Below, in pieces: positions 26,754 through 36,323 of a stretch of 64,000 nucleotides of DNA. The stretch is from NCBI RefSeq assembly GCF_004363305.1, contig NZ_SNZA01000006.1, forward strand, positions 62,001 through 126,000, read 5' to 3'. Made by a program: the position numbers and the translations under genes. The notes below the pieces were generated by a model. It was not told where the DNA came from, did not search any database, and saw only the letters and a program-made list of their open reading frames with translations. The DNA is from Marinomonas communis. GTDB taxonomy: Bacteria > Pseudomonadota > Gammaproteobacteria > Pseudomonadales > Marinomonadaceae. Each line of letters begins with the position of its first letter. Positions within the stretch are counted from its first letter, which is position 1.

Positions 26754-28337
26754 CTATATTAGCCAAGTAAGAATCACTTGTCCTAGCAAGGCTGCCACGA
26801 CGGCGTAAACCAGCAGCGGCTTAAGAGTCTGCTTAATCATGGCCCCCTCTTGGTTTTGAATGCCAAGAATGCTGGCCACGGCAATAATATTGTTCAAACA
26901 CACCATATTGCCCATGGCCGCCCCAACCGATTGCAGGGCGAGAATCACACTCACCGGAAGGCCTGTCTGCGTGGCGATGGTTAACTGAATACCGCCGAAG
27001 GTAAGATTAGAGACCGTCGCCGAACCGGAGAAGAACGAGCCCAAAGCGCCCAATAACGCAGCAACGTATGCCCAATTGGCACCAACCACACTGGCCAGCG
27101 TATTGGCTATCACAAAAATAGGAGAGTTTTCTGCTCCTTGCATCATCACACTCACCATGATCAAAGCTCCCATCAACGCCAAAATAGGACGTTTTAAGCG
27201 CCCCCATGTCTCAGCACTGGCCTGATATATCTGAGATTTAGATAGGGAGAGAATAGGACTCATAATCGCCACAGTGAGTACAAACGGAATGATCGCAGGG
27301 ACATACAAAGCTTTATAAGACCAGTCGACATTTGTGCCCAAAATATTCGGCCAAGCAACAACTAACGCTCGGCTCACCTCTATGGCTCCAAACTGCCACC
27401 ACAAGCTCGTATCGTTTAGCCAGCCCTTAAATGGCCAACTGGGAATACGGGTCACCAGTAGAATAATAATCAGCAATACAAACGGTAATAAGGCCTGCAC
27501 CAACGCATAATTTGATGGGGGTTTTATACTTGATCTATCCGTTACCGATGCAGTTTGATGCAGCCCTACGCCTAGCTTAGCCATCCAAATTGAGATCAGT
27601 AAGCCGATAGCACCTCCCAACAGTGAAGGAAATTCATCGTTTATTTGTGCGATAAGAAAAAAAGGCGCTGTACAACTTACGATACTCATGAGAATAAAGC
27701 CTGAGTTTTGCCAGACCTCACGCCAAGAAACCAACCAGCGCAGCGCTATAACGGGTATAACAAAACTTGCGCACAAGTGGATCAAAGCCGTCCATTGAGC
27801 TACTTCTAGACGAAGCGGCGCGGCTAAGGCTAGTCCCGCAAAACCGAACCAAGCTGGCGTACCAACCGCACCAAAGGAAACCGGCACGCTATTCATCACC
27901 AAAGTCAGTAGCGCAACGGGTAAAGCAGGAAAGCCAAGCCCAACTAAAATTGGAGCGGCAATGGCAGCCGGTGTACCAAAACCTGATGCTCCTTCTAGCA
28001 TGAAGGCAAAAGCCCAACCAATCACCATCAACTGTGCGACTGGATTGGGGCTGATCCCCGCTAACCACTGTCGTAACGTTTGCTCAGCACCAGAAATGAC
28101 CAACACCCGATTCAGCAATATTGCGCCTGCGATAATGGACACAGGGGTCAATACCGCTAGCCCACCAGCAATGATATTGGCCAACAAGGTCAGTGCATCC
28201 GCTTGGAAGTAGCCCCATTGAATCAGCACTGCACAAAGAGCCGCCAGCGGCAATGCCACGTGCGCGGTCAATGGACGCGCTTTCGTCATACTCCAGATCA
28301 ATGCAACAACAGGGAAAAGCGCGAACACAGTATCCAT
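26754..28337 (-). CDS. L-lactate permease (LctP/LldP family)
   Basis: A 527-residue transporter with about 13 helices. The family segment EGASGFGTPAAIAAPILVGL and the closing LNNIIAVASILGI are visible. It imports lactate or glycolate with protons. GGAG lies 7 bases before the ATG. No lactate dehydrogenase is adjacent, though an FMN-dependent alpha-hydroxy acid oxidase lies at 44.3 kb. Substrate is inferred from family only. Confidence 0.88.
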   Translation of the reverse strand: MDTVFALFPVVALIWSMTKARPLTAHVALPLAALCAVLIQWGYFQADALTLLANIIAGGLAVLTPVSIIAGAILLNRVLVISGAEQTLRQWLAGISPNPVAQLMVIGWAFAFMLEGASGFGTPAAIAAPILVGLGFPALPVALLTLVMNSVPVSFGAVGTPAWFGFAGLALAAPLRLEVAQWTALIHLCASFVIPVIALRWLVSWREVWQNSGFILMSIVSCTAPFFLIAQINDEFPSLLGGAIGLLISIWMAKLGVGLHQTASVTDRSSIKPPSNYALVQALLPFVLLIIILLVTRIPSWPFKGWLNDTSLWWQFGAIEVSRALVVAWPNILGTNVDWSYKALYVPAIIPFVLTVAIMSPILSLSKSQIYQASAETWGRLKRPILALMGALIMVSVMMQGAENSPIFVIANTLASVVGANWAYVAALLGALGSFFSGSATVSNLTFGGIQLTIATQTGLPVSVILALQSVGAAMGNMVCLNNIIAVASILGIQNQEGAMIKQTLKPLLVYAVVAALLGQVILTWLI

Positions 28338-28442
28338 ACGAGCACTCCGAATCGGTGATGATTACATTATGTCTGCCTTAGCTATGCAAAAACAGTGCGC
28401 ACCGATGCGTTATTACTCTGGTTTATGACTTAAGACAAAAGG

Positions 28443-29324
28443 CTATTCAAGCTGGTGTTTTCGTAACAAGTCGAGCAGCACTTCTGGGACAAACTTTCGT
28501 GGCATCAACAGCGCGTAGAAGTGTTCGTAAGCTTGTGGGAGTGTCTGATATACCTGCAATTTTTTAGCTTCGATTTCGTCCTTTACAACCACTGGTGGCA
28601 TCACTGACAGAAAACCGCTGTCACGGGCCAATAGACGCATCATCGCCATATCGTCTACTTCAGCTTTAATGTCCGCTCGATATTCATGGGTAGCACAAAA
28701 GGATTCAAACACCGAGCGTATGCCCATATTCCGTGCAGGCAAAATCCAGTGCTTGTCTTCGTAACCTTTTGGGAAAGGTTGCTCTGGCTGTTGTCCATAG
28801 GGGCCAACGATCGCCACAGATTGTCGCGCTACCAATTGGTTTTGCCACAGCACCCCTTGCACATCATTAGTAATGGCTCGGTTAGTCAGTGCGATGTCCA
28901 ATTCATGGTTTAACAATCCTTCTGTTAGGTCTGTCATGGTGCGGGCATACAAGGTGAAACTTACATCTTCTTGAGCAAATAACGGTGTAATGAACGCCTC
29001 AATAAAGTTACGGGATAAATGGGTTTCAAAACCAATATTTAAGTGCGTATGCGAGGTGTTACCGCTCTTTAAATACTGCTCCAGCTCTTCTCCGGTAGAG
29101 AAAATGTCTTGCGCATAACTTTGTACTCGACGACCTACATCCGTTAACACTAAGCGGCGCCCTTCCCGCTCAAACAAGGTACGCCCCATTTTGTTTTCGA
29201 GCTGTTTGATTTGTGCCGACAGCGCAGATTGAGACACATGCAATTGCTCTGCGGCTTGGGTTAAGTGGCCAATATTCGCCACGCGCCAGAAATAATAGAG
29301 GTGGTGGTAGTTCAAACGGGGCAT
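28443..29324 (-). CDS. LysR-family regulator (NhaR-like), likely DAB regulator
   Basis: A 293-residue regulator with the N-terminal helix-turn-helix (AAEQLHVSQSALSAQIKQLE) and a substrate-binding C-terminal domain. The start MPRLNYHHLYYFWRVANIGH resembles NhaR. It is divergent from dabB with 88 bases between the starts, and the palindrome at 29355-29376 is a likely operator. LysR regulators next to dab genes are common, so control of the carbon pump by CO2 or pH is inferred. Confidence 0.88.
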   Translation of the reverse strand: MPRLNYHHLYYFWRVANIGHLTQAAEQLHVSQSALSAQIKQLENKMGRTLFEREGRRLVLTDVGRRVQSYAQDIFSTGEELEQYLKSGNTSHTHLNIGFETHLSRNFIEAFITPLFAQEDVSFTLYARTMTDLTEGLLNHELDIALTNRAITNDVQGVLWQNQLVARQSVAIVGPYGQQPEQPFPKGYEDKHWILPARNMGIRSVFESFCATHEYRADIKAEVDDMAMMRLLARDSGFLSVMPPVVVKDEIEAKKLQVYQTLPQAYEHFYALLMPRKFVPEVLLDLLRKHQLE

Positions 29325-29354
29325 AGGAGTCTCAATTCATAACCAAAAAAGAAC

Positions 29355-29376
29355 AATACATTAAAATATATGTATT
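29355..29376. promoter_or_regulatory. LysR-type operator candidate between the regulator and dabB
   Basis: AATACAT-N8-ATGTATT is a 7-bp inverted repeat and contains the T-N11-A core of LysR binding sites. It lies in the 88-bp divergent region, 37 bases before dabB. Confidence 0.55.
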
Positions 29377-29412
29377 TTTATTAACTTTAAAGGCGCGTCA
29401 TACTTAGCGCAA

Positions 29413-31005
29413 ATGGATTCACTCGATGTAGCGCCTTTCTTTATGACTTTCATGACGTTTCTTTTACCTGCCCTGTTCGCCGTTTCAGGGATTTTATGCG
29501 GCTTATCAAGATTGGAGCGTCGTGCCGCTTGCATTGCCTTGTGGAGTGTTCGCGGTGCACCTCTGCTTTTGGTCGGCATTTTGAGCTTTTGGCTTGCCAC
29601 AAAGCCTGATCCTCAAGCCGCTTTTCACGGGTCGTTACTGAGTGCTCTGATGCTCATACTGGTGGTCTTTATGGCCTGGGTATTGGTGCAGTTTTCGCAG
29701 CATTATATGAAAGGGGAGCAACGCGTTGCGCAGTATTATCGCTGGCTTATGCTCACCTTAGCCGCCGTCACCTTGACCCTATCGAGCAATCACTTGCTTG
29801 GTTTCTGGATTGGCTGGGTAGGCATTAGCCTTGGCCTTCACTTTCTACTCACATTTTATCCCGAACGCCCACGCGCAATCTTAGCGGCCCACAAGAAGTT
29901 CATTCTGGCTAGGGTGGCCGAGCTGTCCTTGCTAGTCGCTTTCGCGTTGCTCTATTGGGAACATCAAACTTGGTATTTGCTTGAGCTTATGTCTCACATA
30001 GATGGCACCCTATCTTGGTCTGAGCAAGTGGCGGCGTGCCTCATCGCTGTCGCAGCACTGATGAAATGCGCACAACTCCCTGTGCATGGTTGGCTTATGC
30101 AAGTTGTCGAAGCGCCAACCCCCATCAGTGCATTATTGCATGCTGGCATTATCAACTTAGGTGGCTATCTGGTGCTCACGTTCTATCCATTGCTACACCT
30201 AAGTCATTCAGCCACTTGGTTACTGCTCATTGTCGCTGGATTCACGACCTTATTCAGTGCCCTGATTATGACAACGCGTATCAGTGTAAAGGTACGTCTT
30301 GCTTGGTCTACTAGTGCTCAGATGGGATTAATGCTTTTAGAGTGCGCTCTGGGCTTATACGAACTGGCGGTTCTGCATCTATTAACGCACTCAGTCTACA
30401 AAGCGCATGCATTTTTAAACTCTAGCAGTGCCGTACAGGAGTTTCTGACTCGCCGTGCCGCCCCCGACGATACGCCCAATCCTATTATCTGGCTGTCAGC
30501 ATTCTTATTTAGTGTTGCCACCGTTATTTTTTCGGCTCTGTTTTGGCATTACCAAGGCCCGATGAGCCCTTGGCTATTGATGGCACTCGCGTTAACGGTA
30601 TTGGTTGCACAGGGGCGCAGTATTCCCAAACCGGTGCCTTGGCCTCGATTGCTGATGCTTACATTTGGCCTGTCATTACTCTACGGAGGTTTAAAGACAA
30701 CGCTTGGATGGCTGTTTCATGGACATATTGCGGCCCACACAGAAATCCCTTGGAGTGCCGCTGACCTTTGGGTTTCAGGAATTTTCATCAGCTTATTCGT
30801 GTTAGCGGTTTGTTTGCGTTATTACGCCCATCTCGCTTGGGTAAATCGCTTCTCAGTGATCTTATTTGCCGGCCTTTATATGGACGAATGGTTCACCAAG
30901 GTAACCTTAAAAATCTGGCCTGTTGCACTACCGGCTTATTCAAAAGCGAAACACCACGGTGTTTCATTGCTGTTCCCTAATCTGTCAAAAGGTTGGAAAA
31001 AATAA
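29413..31005 (+). CDS. dabB: DabB, proton-conducting subunit of the DAB inorganic carbon pump
   Basis: A 530-residue membrane protein related to NADH dehydrogenase subunit L, with about 13 helices. The segment LMKCAQLPVHGWLMQVVEAP, then TPISALLHAGIINLGGY, is the proton-channel motif of the family. DabB passes protons to drive DabA. It stands alone without the rest of complex I and overlaps dabA by one base (TAATG), which identifies the pair. Start ATG 29413 has no clear ribosome site. Confidence 0.92.
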   Translation: MDSLDVAPFFMTFMTFLLPALFAVSGILCGLSRLERRAACIALWSVRGAPLLLVGILSFWLATKPDPQAAFHGSLLSALMLILVVFMAWVLVQFSQHYMKGEQRVAQYYRWLMLTLAAVTLTLSSNHLLGFWIGWVGISLGLHFLLTFYPERPRAILAAHKKFILARVAELSLLVAFALLYWEHQTWYLLELMSHIDGTLSWSEQVAACLIAVAALMKCAQLPVHGWLMQVVEAPTPISALLHAGIINLGGYLVLTFYPLLHLSHSATWLLLIVAGFTTLFSALIMTTRISVKVRLAWSTSAQMGLMLLECALGLYELAVLHLLTHSVYKAHAFLNSSSAVQEFLTRRAAPDDTPNPIIWLSAFLFSVATVIFSALFWHYQGPMSPWLLMALALTVLVAQGRSIPKPVPWPRLLMLTFGLSLLYGGLKTTLGWLFHGHIAAHTEIPWSAADLWVSGIFISLFVLAVCLRYYAHLAWVNRFSVILFAGLYMDEWFTKVTLKIWPVALPAYSKAKHHGVSLLFPNLSKGWKK

Positions 31006-33416
31006 TGTCTGATTTCACTGTCTCCCAATCCTTGACAACACAGCAGCAAGAGGCGCTACAACGTGCCACAAAATGTCTAGCGCCAAACTGGCCACTCGAT
31101 CGCATGATTGCGGTGAACCCACTTTGGAACTTGGTGGATCGCCCGTTTGATAACGTCGCCACGGACATGTCCTTATTGGCTGGCATTCGCTGTCACATGC
31201 CAGTAGAAACTTACTTAAGTTGGTACGAAGAAGGCCGCATTCAAAATCAACAACTTCTGCAAGCCGCCCATGAATACGGGCTGAATCTTTCTGCGGAAGC
31301 ATTGATTGTTCATCTGAGCAAAGACACAGGACGCGTGCAAAGCTGGCGTAACATTGCCGACTGGGCAGATTTAACTCGTAGTAATCATAAAATGTCGTGG
31401 CACGATGAGATCACTCATCAAATTAGCCAGTTCTGTGCTGCTCATTATCAAGATCAGCGCCCCATGCTCCAGCGCCAATATCGCCAGCAGTCTTTAAACC
31501 TGTATCAGCATTGGCTACAGGTATCTCGCATGGACCGAGGCTTATCGATCATCCTGTCAGAAAGCCATCTAGCTGATGAATTTGACTTGCTACCAAACGA
31601 TCAAGAGCAATTGTTTGCCACCGCCATCAGCGAATTAAAAGTTCCCAGCCAAAGCATTTACAACTACGGTCAAGCATTGCTCCTAGACATTAATGGTTGG
31701 GGGGCCTATTTGGCTTATCGTGCTTTCGAAGCAGAAAAAATCGGTAAAAGCCAAGACGATGTGCGCTCTTTGCTTGCCATCAAGTTAGCTTGGGAATTGG
31801 TTATTTGGCGCTACTTGGAGAAACACCAAGCAGATGAGTTCGATGCATTAAAGGAGCGTTGGGGACAGCAGCTACTGCATACTCACGAGTTGCGCAGTCA
31901 ACATCATGATGCACTGAGCATCCCGCGCATTTGGGCCCGTGCGCTAGAGCTGAGTGAACAACACCGTTTGCAACAACAGCTCGTGAACGCGCAACCTAAA
32001 CCCTCAGACAAAGCAACCCTGCAAGCCATTTTCTGTATCGATGTACGTTCAGAAGTGTATCGCCGCGCTCTGGAAAGCCAAAGTCGTGAGATTGAAACCT
32101 ATGGATTCGCAGGGTTCTTTGGTCTGCCCATTGAGTACGAGCAAGCTGGCACTCAAGTGTCACGACCACAATTACCGGGGCTGGTTCCTGCTTCCATTCG
32201 CGTCTTCGAGAGCACACCAAACGAGCATAAGCTGGCACAAACCAGTCGCCATGCTGGCTGGAACCGCTGGGGCAATGCGGCCGCGGCAACTTTTTCCATG
32301 GTTGAGTCCATGGGCTGGTGGTATGCCTTTAAGCTGTTCAAAAAGAGTCTAAAGGGCGATCAAGGTCATGCCTTATCGCCTACCGATGCCACCCATTGGA
32401 CGTTAACCCGTCAAGGCCATGCTTTGAGTGTTGATGACCAAGCGTTGTTGGCAAAAGGGGTTCTGGACACCATGGGGCTGCGCTATTACGCCCCCACTGT
32501 ATTGCTGGTGGGGCATGGCAGCCATAGCTGCAACAACTTGCAAAGCGCTGGGTTGGAATGTGGCGCATGTGGCGGGCAAACGGGGGAAGTGAACGTCCGC
32601 GTATTGGCTCAGCTGCTGAATGACACTCAGGTGCGTGAGGCATTAGACAAACTTGGACACGAAATTCCTAGCAATACCCAGTTTGTCGCCGCCTTGCATA
32701 ACACAATGACAGATCATGTCACTTGCTTCCAAGAGGTGCGTGACGGCTTTGTTTACGACTGGCTGCAGCAAGCCACTTATCTAACGCAACTTGAACGGGC
32801 GCCTCGACTTGACCCGGCCTTGCTGGAAATGGATAAGCAGGAACGTAATGAAGCCTATTTAAAGCGAGCCAAGGATTGGTCACAAACACGACCTGAGTGG
32901 GGCTTAGCGGACAATAATGCCTTTATTATTGCGCCACGCCAGTACACCAGAGCTTTAGATCTTAATGGTCGCTGCTTTTTACACGATTACGACTTTCATC
33001 TTGATCCAGACAGTGCCGTGTTAGAACGGCTGATGACAGCTCCAATGCTGGTCACCCATTGGATTAACATGCAATATAACTTATCAACTACCGATAACTT
33101 TAAGTTCGGCAGCGGTAATAAAGTTTTGCATAACGCTGTGGGCGATCATATTGGTGTGTTTGAGGGGAACGGTGGTGACTTGCGTATTGGGCTCGCCATG
33201 CAGTCTCTGCACGACGGCCAGCAATGGATGCACACACCACAGCGATTAGCGGTCTATATTCGTGCGCCGCAGTCTGCTATTGCGGCGGTGGTTGCCAAAC
33301 ATGCATTGCTGCAACACTTGATCAACCACCAGTGGCTTTATGTTTTCCAATGGCAAGACCAGTCCATCCACCGCTTTCATGCTGGTGAGTGGCACCCTTG
33401 CCCCGCTAATGATTAA
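31005..33416 (+). CDS. dabA: DabA, zinc-dependent catalytic subunit of the DAB carbon pump
   Basis: An 803-residue UPF0753/DUF2309 protein. The carbonic-anhydrase-like zinc ligands are recognisable: C344 and D346 in IFCIDVRSE, H504 in GHGSH and C519 in LECGACGG, with the H-to-C spacing of 15 seen in Halothiobacillus DabA. It converts CO2 to bicarbonate on the inner side of the membrane, powered by DabB. An upstream TTG at 30993 opens the frame, but ATG 31005 overlaps the dabB stop. No RuBisCO or carboxysome genes are nearby, so the pump probably feeds anaplerotic carboxylation. Confidence 0.95.
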   Translation: MSDFTVSQSLTTQQQEALQRATKCLAPNWPLDRMIAVNPLWNLVDRPFDNVATDMSLLAGIRCHMPVETYLSWYEEGRIQNQQLLQAAHEYGLNLSAEALIVHLSKDTGRVQSWRNIADWADLTRSNHKMSWHDEITHQISQFCAAHYQDQRPMLQRQYRQQSLNLYQHWLQVSRMDRGLSIILSESHLADEFDLLPNDQEQLFATAISELKVPSQSIYNYGQALLLDINGWGAYLAYRAFEAEKIGKSQDDVRSLLAIKLAWELVIWRYLEKHQADEFDALKERWGQQLLHTHELRSQHHDALSIPRIWARALELSEQHRLQQQLVNAQPKPSDKATLQAIFCIDVRSEVYRRALESQSREIETYGFAGFFGLPIEYEQAGTQVSRPQLPGLVPASIRVFESTPNEHKLAQTSRHAGWNRWGNAAAATFSMVESMGWWYAFKLFKKSLKGDQGHALSPTDATHWTLTRQGHALSVDDQALLAKGVLDTMGLRYYAPTVLLVGHGSHSCNNLQSAGLECGACGGQTGEVNVRVLAQLLNDTQVREALDKLGHEIPSNTQFVAALHNTMTDHVTCFQEVRDGFVYDWLQQATYLTQLERAPRLDPALLEMDKQERNEAYLKRAKDWSQTRPEWGLADNNAFIIAPRQYTRALDLNGRCFLHDYDFHLDPDSAVLERLMTAPMLVTHWINMQYNLSTTDNFKFGSGNKVLHNAVGDHIGVFEGNGGDLRIGLAMQSLHDGQQWMHTPQRLAVYIRAPQSAIAAVVAKHALLQHLINHQWLYVFQWQDQSIHRFHAGEWHPCPAND

Positions 33417-35105
33417 TCAATAAAGGTCCGTATGCAGTTGAGACTGCCACTGCGGTTCCGGCAAAATGTCTTGGAGAGTCGCGAGCACAGACTCTCCAAA
33501 ACCCTCTCGACTACCACATACGTAAACATGCGCTCCTTGTTCTGCCACCCATTGGCGAATGGCCTTGTGGGACTGCTGTAATAAGTCCGGAACATAGACC
33601 CCATCACTGCGAGACCATGCTCGATCCAAACGGGTCAATATTCCCTGATCCTGGAACGCGGTCAGATCTTTGGCAAAGTAGGCATCATGCTCCACATATT
33701 GCTCACCGAAAAACAGCCAACATGGGGCACTGTCTTGCTCTGCTTGGCGTTTCTTTAAAAAGCTTATAAACGGCGCCAGCCCAGTGCCAGCACCAATCAT
33801 GATCCAAGGGACGTTTGCCTTAGGGTGAAAAGTCGTATGCTCACGCACACTGGCCAATACACGATCACCCGGAGTCAACTGACTCAGCATTCCCGATGCC
33901 AGCCCAATAGTTCCATCCGCACGAATATGCTGACGCACCAACAGCTCTATTGTGTTGTCTTGGTAAGATGCAATCGAATAAAGACGCTCGTGCTCATCCT
34001 TCTGTTCAGGCTGTACCGCCAATAGATCACCAGCTTCGTAACGCGCATTCGCACAAAACAATGTCACTCGATGAGCCAAGCGATGCGTTTGCTCTGGGTT
34101 CAAGCATTCGTTCGCCATCACCGTATAGTCATCGTATTCAAATAATTCAGGCGCAGTATGAATGCCAAGCAATTCCCCAACTTGCTGCCACCAATGAGCA
34201 ACCCCTTGGGGATCCATTCGATCGATTTCCGTTGTAGGAATGGCTCGTTGGTAGCCTTTCTGCTCCAGTAGCTCAGACAAATAGTGACCGAATGCACAGA
34301 ACGTTTGATAAGTTCGATCACCCAACGCGAGTACACTGAATTGGGTTTGAGAGGCTGCCGAGTTGGCCCCCTGCAGTGTATTAACGAACCGTCGAGCGCT
34401 GTCAGGTGCTTCTCCTTGCCCGTAGGTACTCACCACAAAGAAAACCCGCTGATAACGCTTTAATGTTTGCTCGGTCAGGGTCGAGACACAAGCGATATCC
34501 ATCAGTGCATGGGCCGTATCGTGTAAACGTTGGGCAAGATATTTTGCACTGCCTGTTTGGCTAGCGTAGACGATCAGCGCCTGACTATGTGTCTGTGGAA
34601 CAGGTAATGATTTTGCAGCCCAGCGAACACATAACAGTGCGCCTGCCACACGAACCAATTCCCACCAAGGTAATACACCGGATTCGTATAGTGAATAAAG
34701 CGGTGAGACCATAAGCAAACCACTGGCATACAAGGCCACCCCAGCATACAAACGATAGGACTTATCTCGCAATGCGATCAGTGAGAGCACCATAATGATG
34801 GCGAGCGCTATCTGACAGAAAAAGGTCACTATTGAGATAAAAAGCAGCTCAGTGCGAGTGAAAATGTAACCCACCTCGCCTTCGCTGATATGTGCCCAAA
34901 TCCCTCCTGGTAATTGATGCACCGAACGACCGGAAAATTCAAAGCCACTTAAGGCCTCCAGCGATGTCATCAGCGATACTGGGTGACTCATGCCGAATTC
35001 CAGCACGCCCCAAAAGTACCCCAGCACAAACAGCATGCCGATGCTGACCAGCCACAGCACACGTTCAAACTGAAGCACAGCCTTTGTTAGCCAAGTTGAT
35101 GACAC
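33417..35105 (-). CDS. Membrane flavodoxin/FNR-type NAD(P)H reductase, Fur-linked
   Basis: A 562-residue diflavin reductase with about four N-terminal helices (13-33, 86-110, 118-136, 147-163), an FMN flavodoxin domain (about 175-315: VYASQTGSAKYL, STYGQGEAPDSARRF, LALGDRTY) and an FAD/NAD(P)H domain (about 340-562: RLYSIAS, IGAGTGLAPF, VYVCGSREG). It should pass NAD(P)H electrons to a membrane partner. It starts at GTG 35105 with GAGG 6 bases upstream. It is divergent from the PepSY gene and shares the two-site Fur region, which suggests it feeds the periplasmic iron-reducing module. It ends one base from dabA on the other strand. Confidence 0.85.
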   Translation of the reverse strand: MSSTWLTKAVLQFERVLWLVSIGMLFVLGYFWGVLEFGMSHPVSLMTSLEALSGFEFSGRSVHQLPGGIWAHISEGEVGYIFTRTELLFISIVTFFCQIALAIIMVLSLIALRDKSYRLYAGVALYASGLLMVSPLYSLYESGVLPWWELVRVAGALLCVRWAAKSLPVPQTHSQALIVYASQTGSAKYLAQRLHDTAHALMDIACVSTLTEQTLKRYQRVFFVVSTYGQGEAPDSARRFVNTLQGANSAASQTQFSVLALGDRTYQTFCAFGHYLSELLEQKGYQRAIPTTEIDRMDPQGVAHWWQQVGELLGIHTAPELFEYDDYTVMANECLNPEQTHRLAHRVTLFCANARYEAGDLLAVQPEQKDEHERLYSIASYQDNTIELLVRQHIRADGTIGLASGMLSQLTPGDRVLASVREHTTFHPKANVPWIMIGAGTGLAPFISFLKKRQAEQDSAPCWLFFGEQYVEHDAYFAKDLTAFQDQGILTRLDRAWSRSDGVYVPDLLQQSHKAIRQWVAEQGAHVYVCGSREGFGESVLATLQDILPEPQWQSQLHTDLY

Positions 35106-35133
35106 CCAAGCCTCACTTATTACAAATATTATT

Positions 35134-35186
35134 GATAATTATTGTCATTATATTGCAAAGATCAATTGCAAGCGATTATCATTAGC
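35134..35186. promoter_or_regulatory. Divergent Fur-box-like sites before the iron-reduction operon
   Basis: GATAATTATTGTCATTATA (35134-35152) matches 15 of 19 consensus positions. A second partial site, GCGATTATCATTAGC, lies at 35172-35186. Both are inside the 108-bp region between the diflavin reductase and the PepSY gene and could repress both in high iron. Confidence 0.7.
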
Positions 35187-35213
35187 GAACAATTTACATT
35201 TGAATGCAATTTA

Positions 35214-35819
35214 ATGACAACCAGACTTTCCACCATCAATCGCTGGGCACGATGGCTACATATCTACAGTGCTGCACCAGTGCTATTACTGATGCTGTTT
35301 TATTCTCTGACTGGGGTGTTGTTGAACCATACAACTTGGCACTTAGGCGAGACTCGACAAGTCAACCAAACGTTTGATTTGCCTGAATACTTACTCGAAC
35401 AAGATTGGCAAACAGAGTCTGCGCAAACCGCATTGAGCACCTTAAGTTGGCTGGACACCGAACATGGTATTCATGGTGTCGATATTGAAATTGGCTGGGA
35501 ATTGGAAGAGTCGTTGCTGATCCTCACCTTAGAGACCCCAGAGGGTAGTTATACCGTTGAAGTCTACCCAGAGGATGAGGTCGCTGAGCTGTTTGTGCTC
35601 GATTTGCCATTTTTAGAAATGCTCAACAACTTACACCGTGGTAAACACGTGACGGGGTTTTGGCGCTTTCTTTCGGATTTAGCTGGTATTTGTATGTTTG
35701 TCTTTTGCGCTACTGGACTGTGGCTGCTGTTGACTAACGCCTTACAACGACAAAGTACGCTGAGCTGGGTTGGGCTCGGGTCGATTGTCATGGTAGTGAC
35801 CATTTTTCTAATGCATTAA
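35214..35819 (+). CDS. PepSY-associated transmembrane protein
   Basis: A 201-residue inner-membrane protein with helices at about 15-37, 149-171 and 181-199 and a periplasmic PepSY-like domain between. His residues in WLHIYSA, LLNHTTWH and NLHRGKH sit at helix ends, as expected for heme b ligands in transmembrane electron carriers of this type. The frame opens at 35142, but ATG 35214 is the natural start. It is the first gene of the operon running to 41040. I infer that it moves electrons from the diflavin reductase to periplasmic acceptors. It resembles the role, not the size, of FpvG. Confidence 0.8.
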   Translation: MTTRLSTINRWARWLHIYSAAPVLLLMLFYSLTGVLLNHTTWHLGETRQVNQTFDLPEYLLEQDWQTESAQTALSTLSWLDTEHGIHGVDIEIGWELEESLLILTLETPEGSYTVEVYPEDEVAELFVLDLPFLEMLNNLHRGKHVTGFWRFLSDLAGICMFVFCATGLWLLLTNALQRQSTLSWVGLGSIVMVVTIFLMH

Positions 35820-35833
35820 CAAAGGAGAGCTTG

Positions 35834-36307
35834 ATGCGCTCACTGTTTAAAACCTCTATGTTGGCCGCAACACTAAGCTTTGCAGGTATCACGCATGCAG
35901 CGTCAATGGAGGTGTCTTTTGATATCCCTCAAGTAACGACTGGCAAGTATGCCCGCCCTTATGTGGCTATTTGGGCTGAGCAAGGCAAAGAATCCAAACC
36001 TCTGCTGGTCTGGCATTTACAAGGCAAAGAAGACAAATGGCTGAAAGACCTACGCCGCTGGTGGCGTAAAATTGGTCGCTATGATGCCCACGTTGACAGT
36101 CTAACTGGTGCGACCAAAGGCCCTGGTCATTACCAAGAAACCTTGGATCTTGGTGACTGGAGCGAGTTCACCTTGTACGTCGAAGCTGCCCGAGAAAATG
36201 GCGGCCGCTCTCTAGTGAAAACCAAAGTCGATCTAAATAGCGCCACGCAGTACAGCATCCCAGCAGATGCCGAAATCGGCCCTATCCAAATTTCCATTAA
36301 CCCCTAA
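35834..36307 (+). CDS. Periplasmic DUF2271 protein with FMN-attachment motif
   Basis: A 157-residue exported protein. The signal peptide ends near residue 22 (ITHAAS). The DUF2271 core has ARPYVAIWAEQ, PLLVWHLQGKEDKWLKDLRR and WWRK. The segment D88-S-L-T-G-A-T94 fits the motif D-x-x-(S/T)-G-A-(T/S) that ApbE modifies with FMN through the last Thr. If so, this is a covalent periplasmic flavoprotein, a plausible electron carrier from the PepSY protein to ferric siderophore. AAGGAG 7 bases upstream selects ATG 35834. No apbE is in the window. Confidence 0.8.
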   Translation: MRSLFKTSMLAATLSFAGITHAASMEVSFDIPQVTTGKYARPYVAIWAEQGKESKPLLVWHLQGKEDKWLKDLRRWWRKIGRYDAHVDSLTGATKGPGHYQETLDLGDWSEFTLYVEAARENGGRSLVKTKVDLNSATQYSIPADAEIGPIQISINP

Positions 36308-36323
36308 ATAGTTAGGATTGAAT

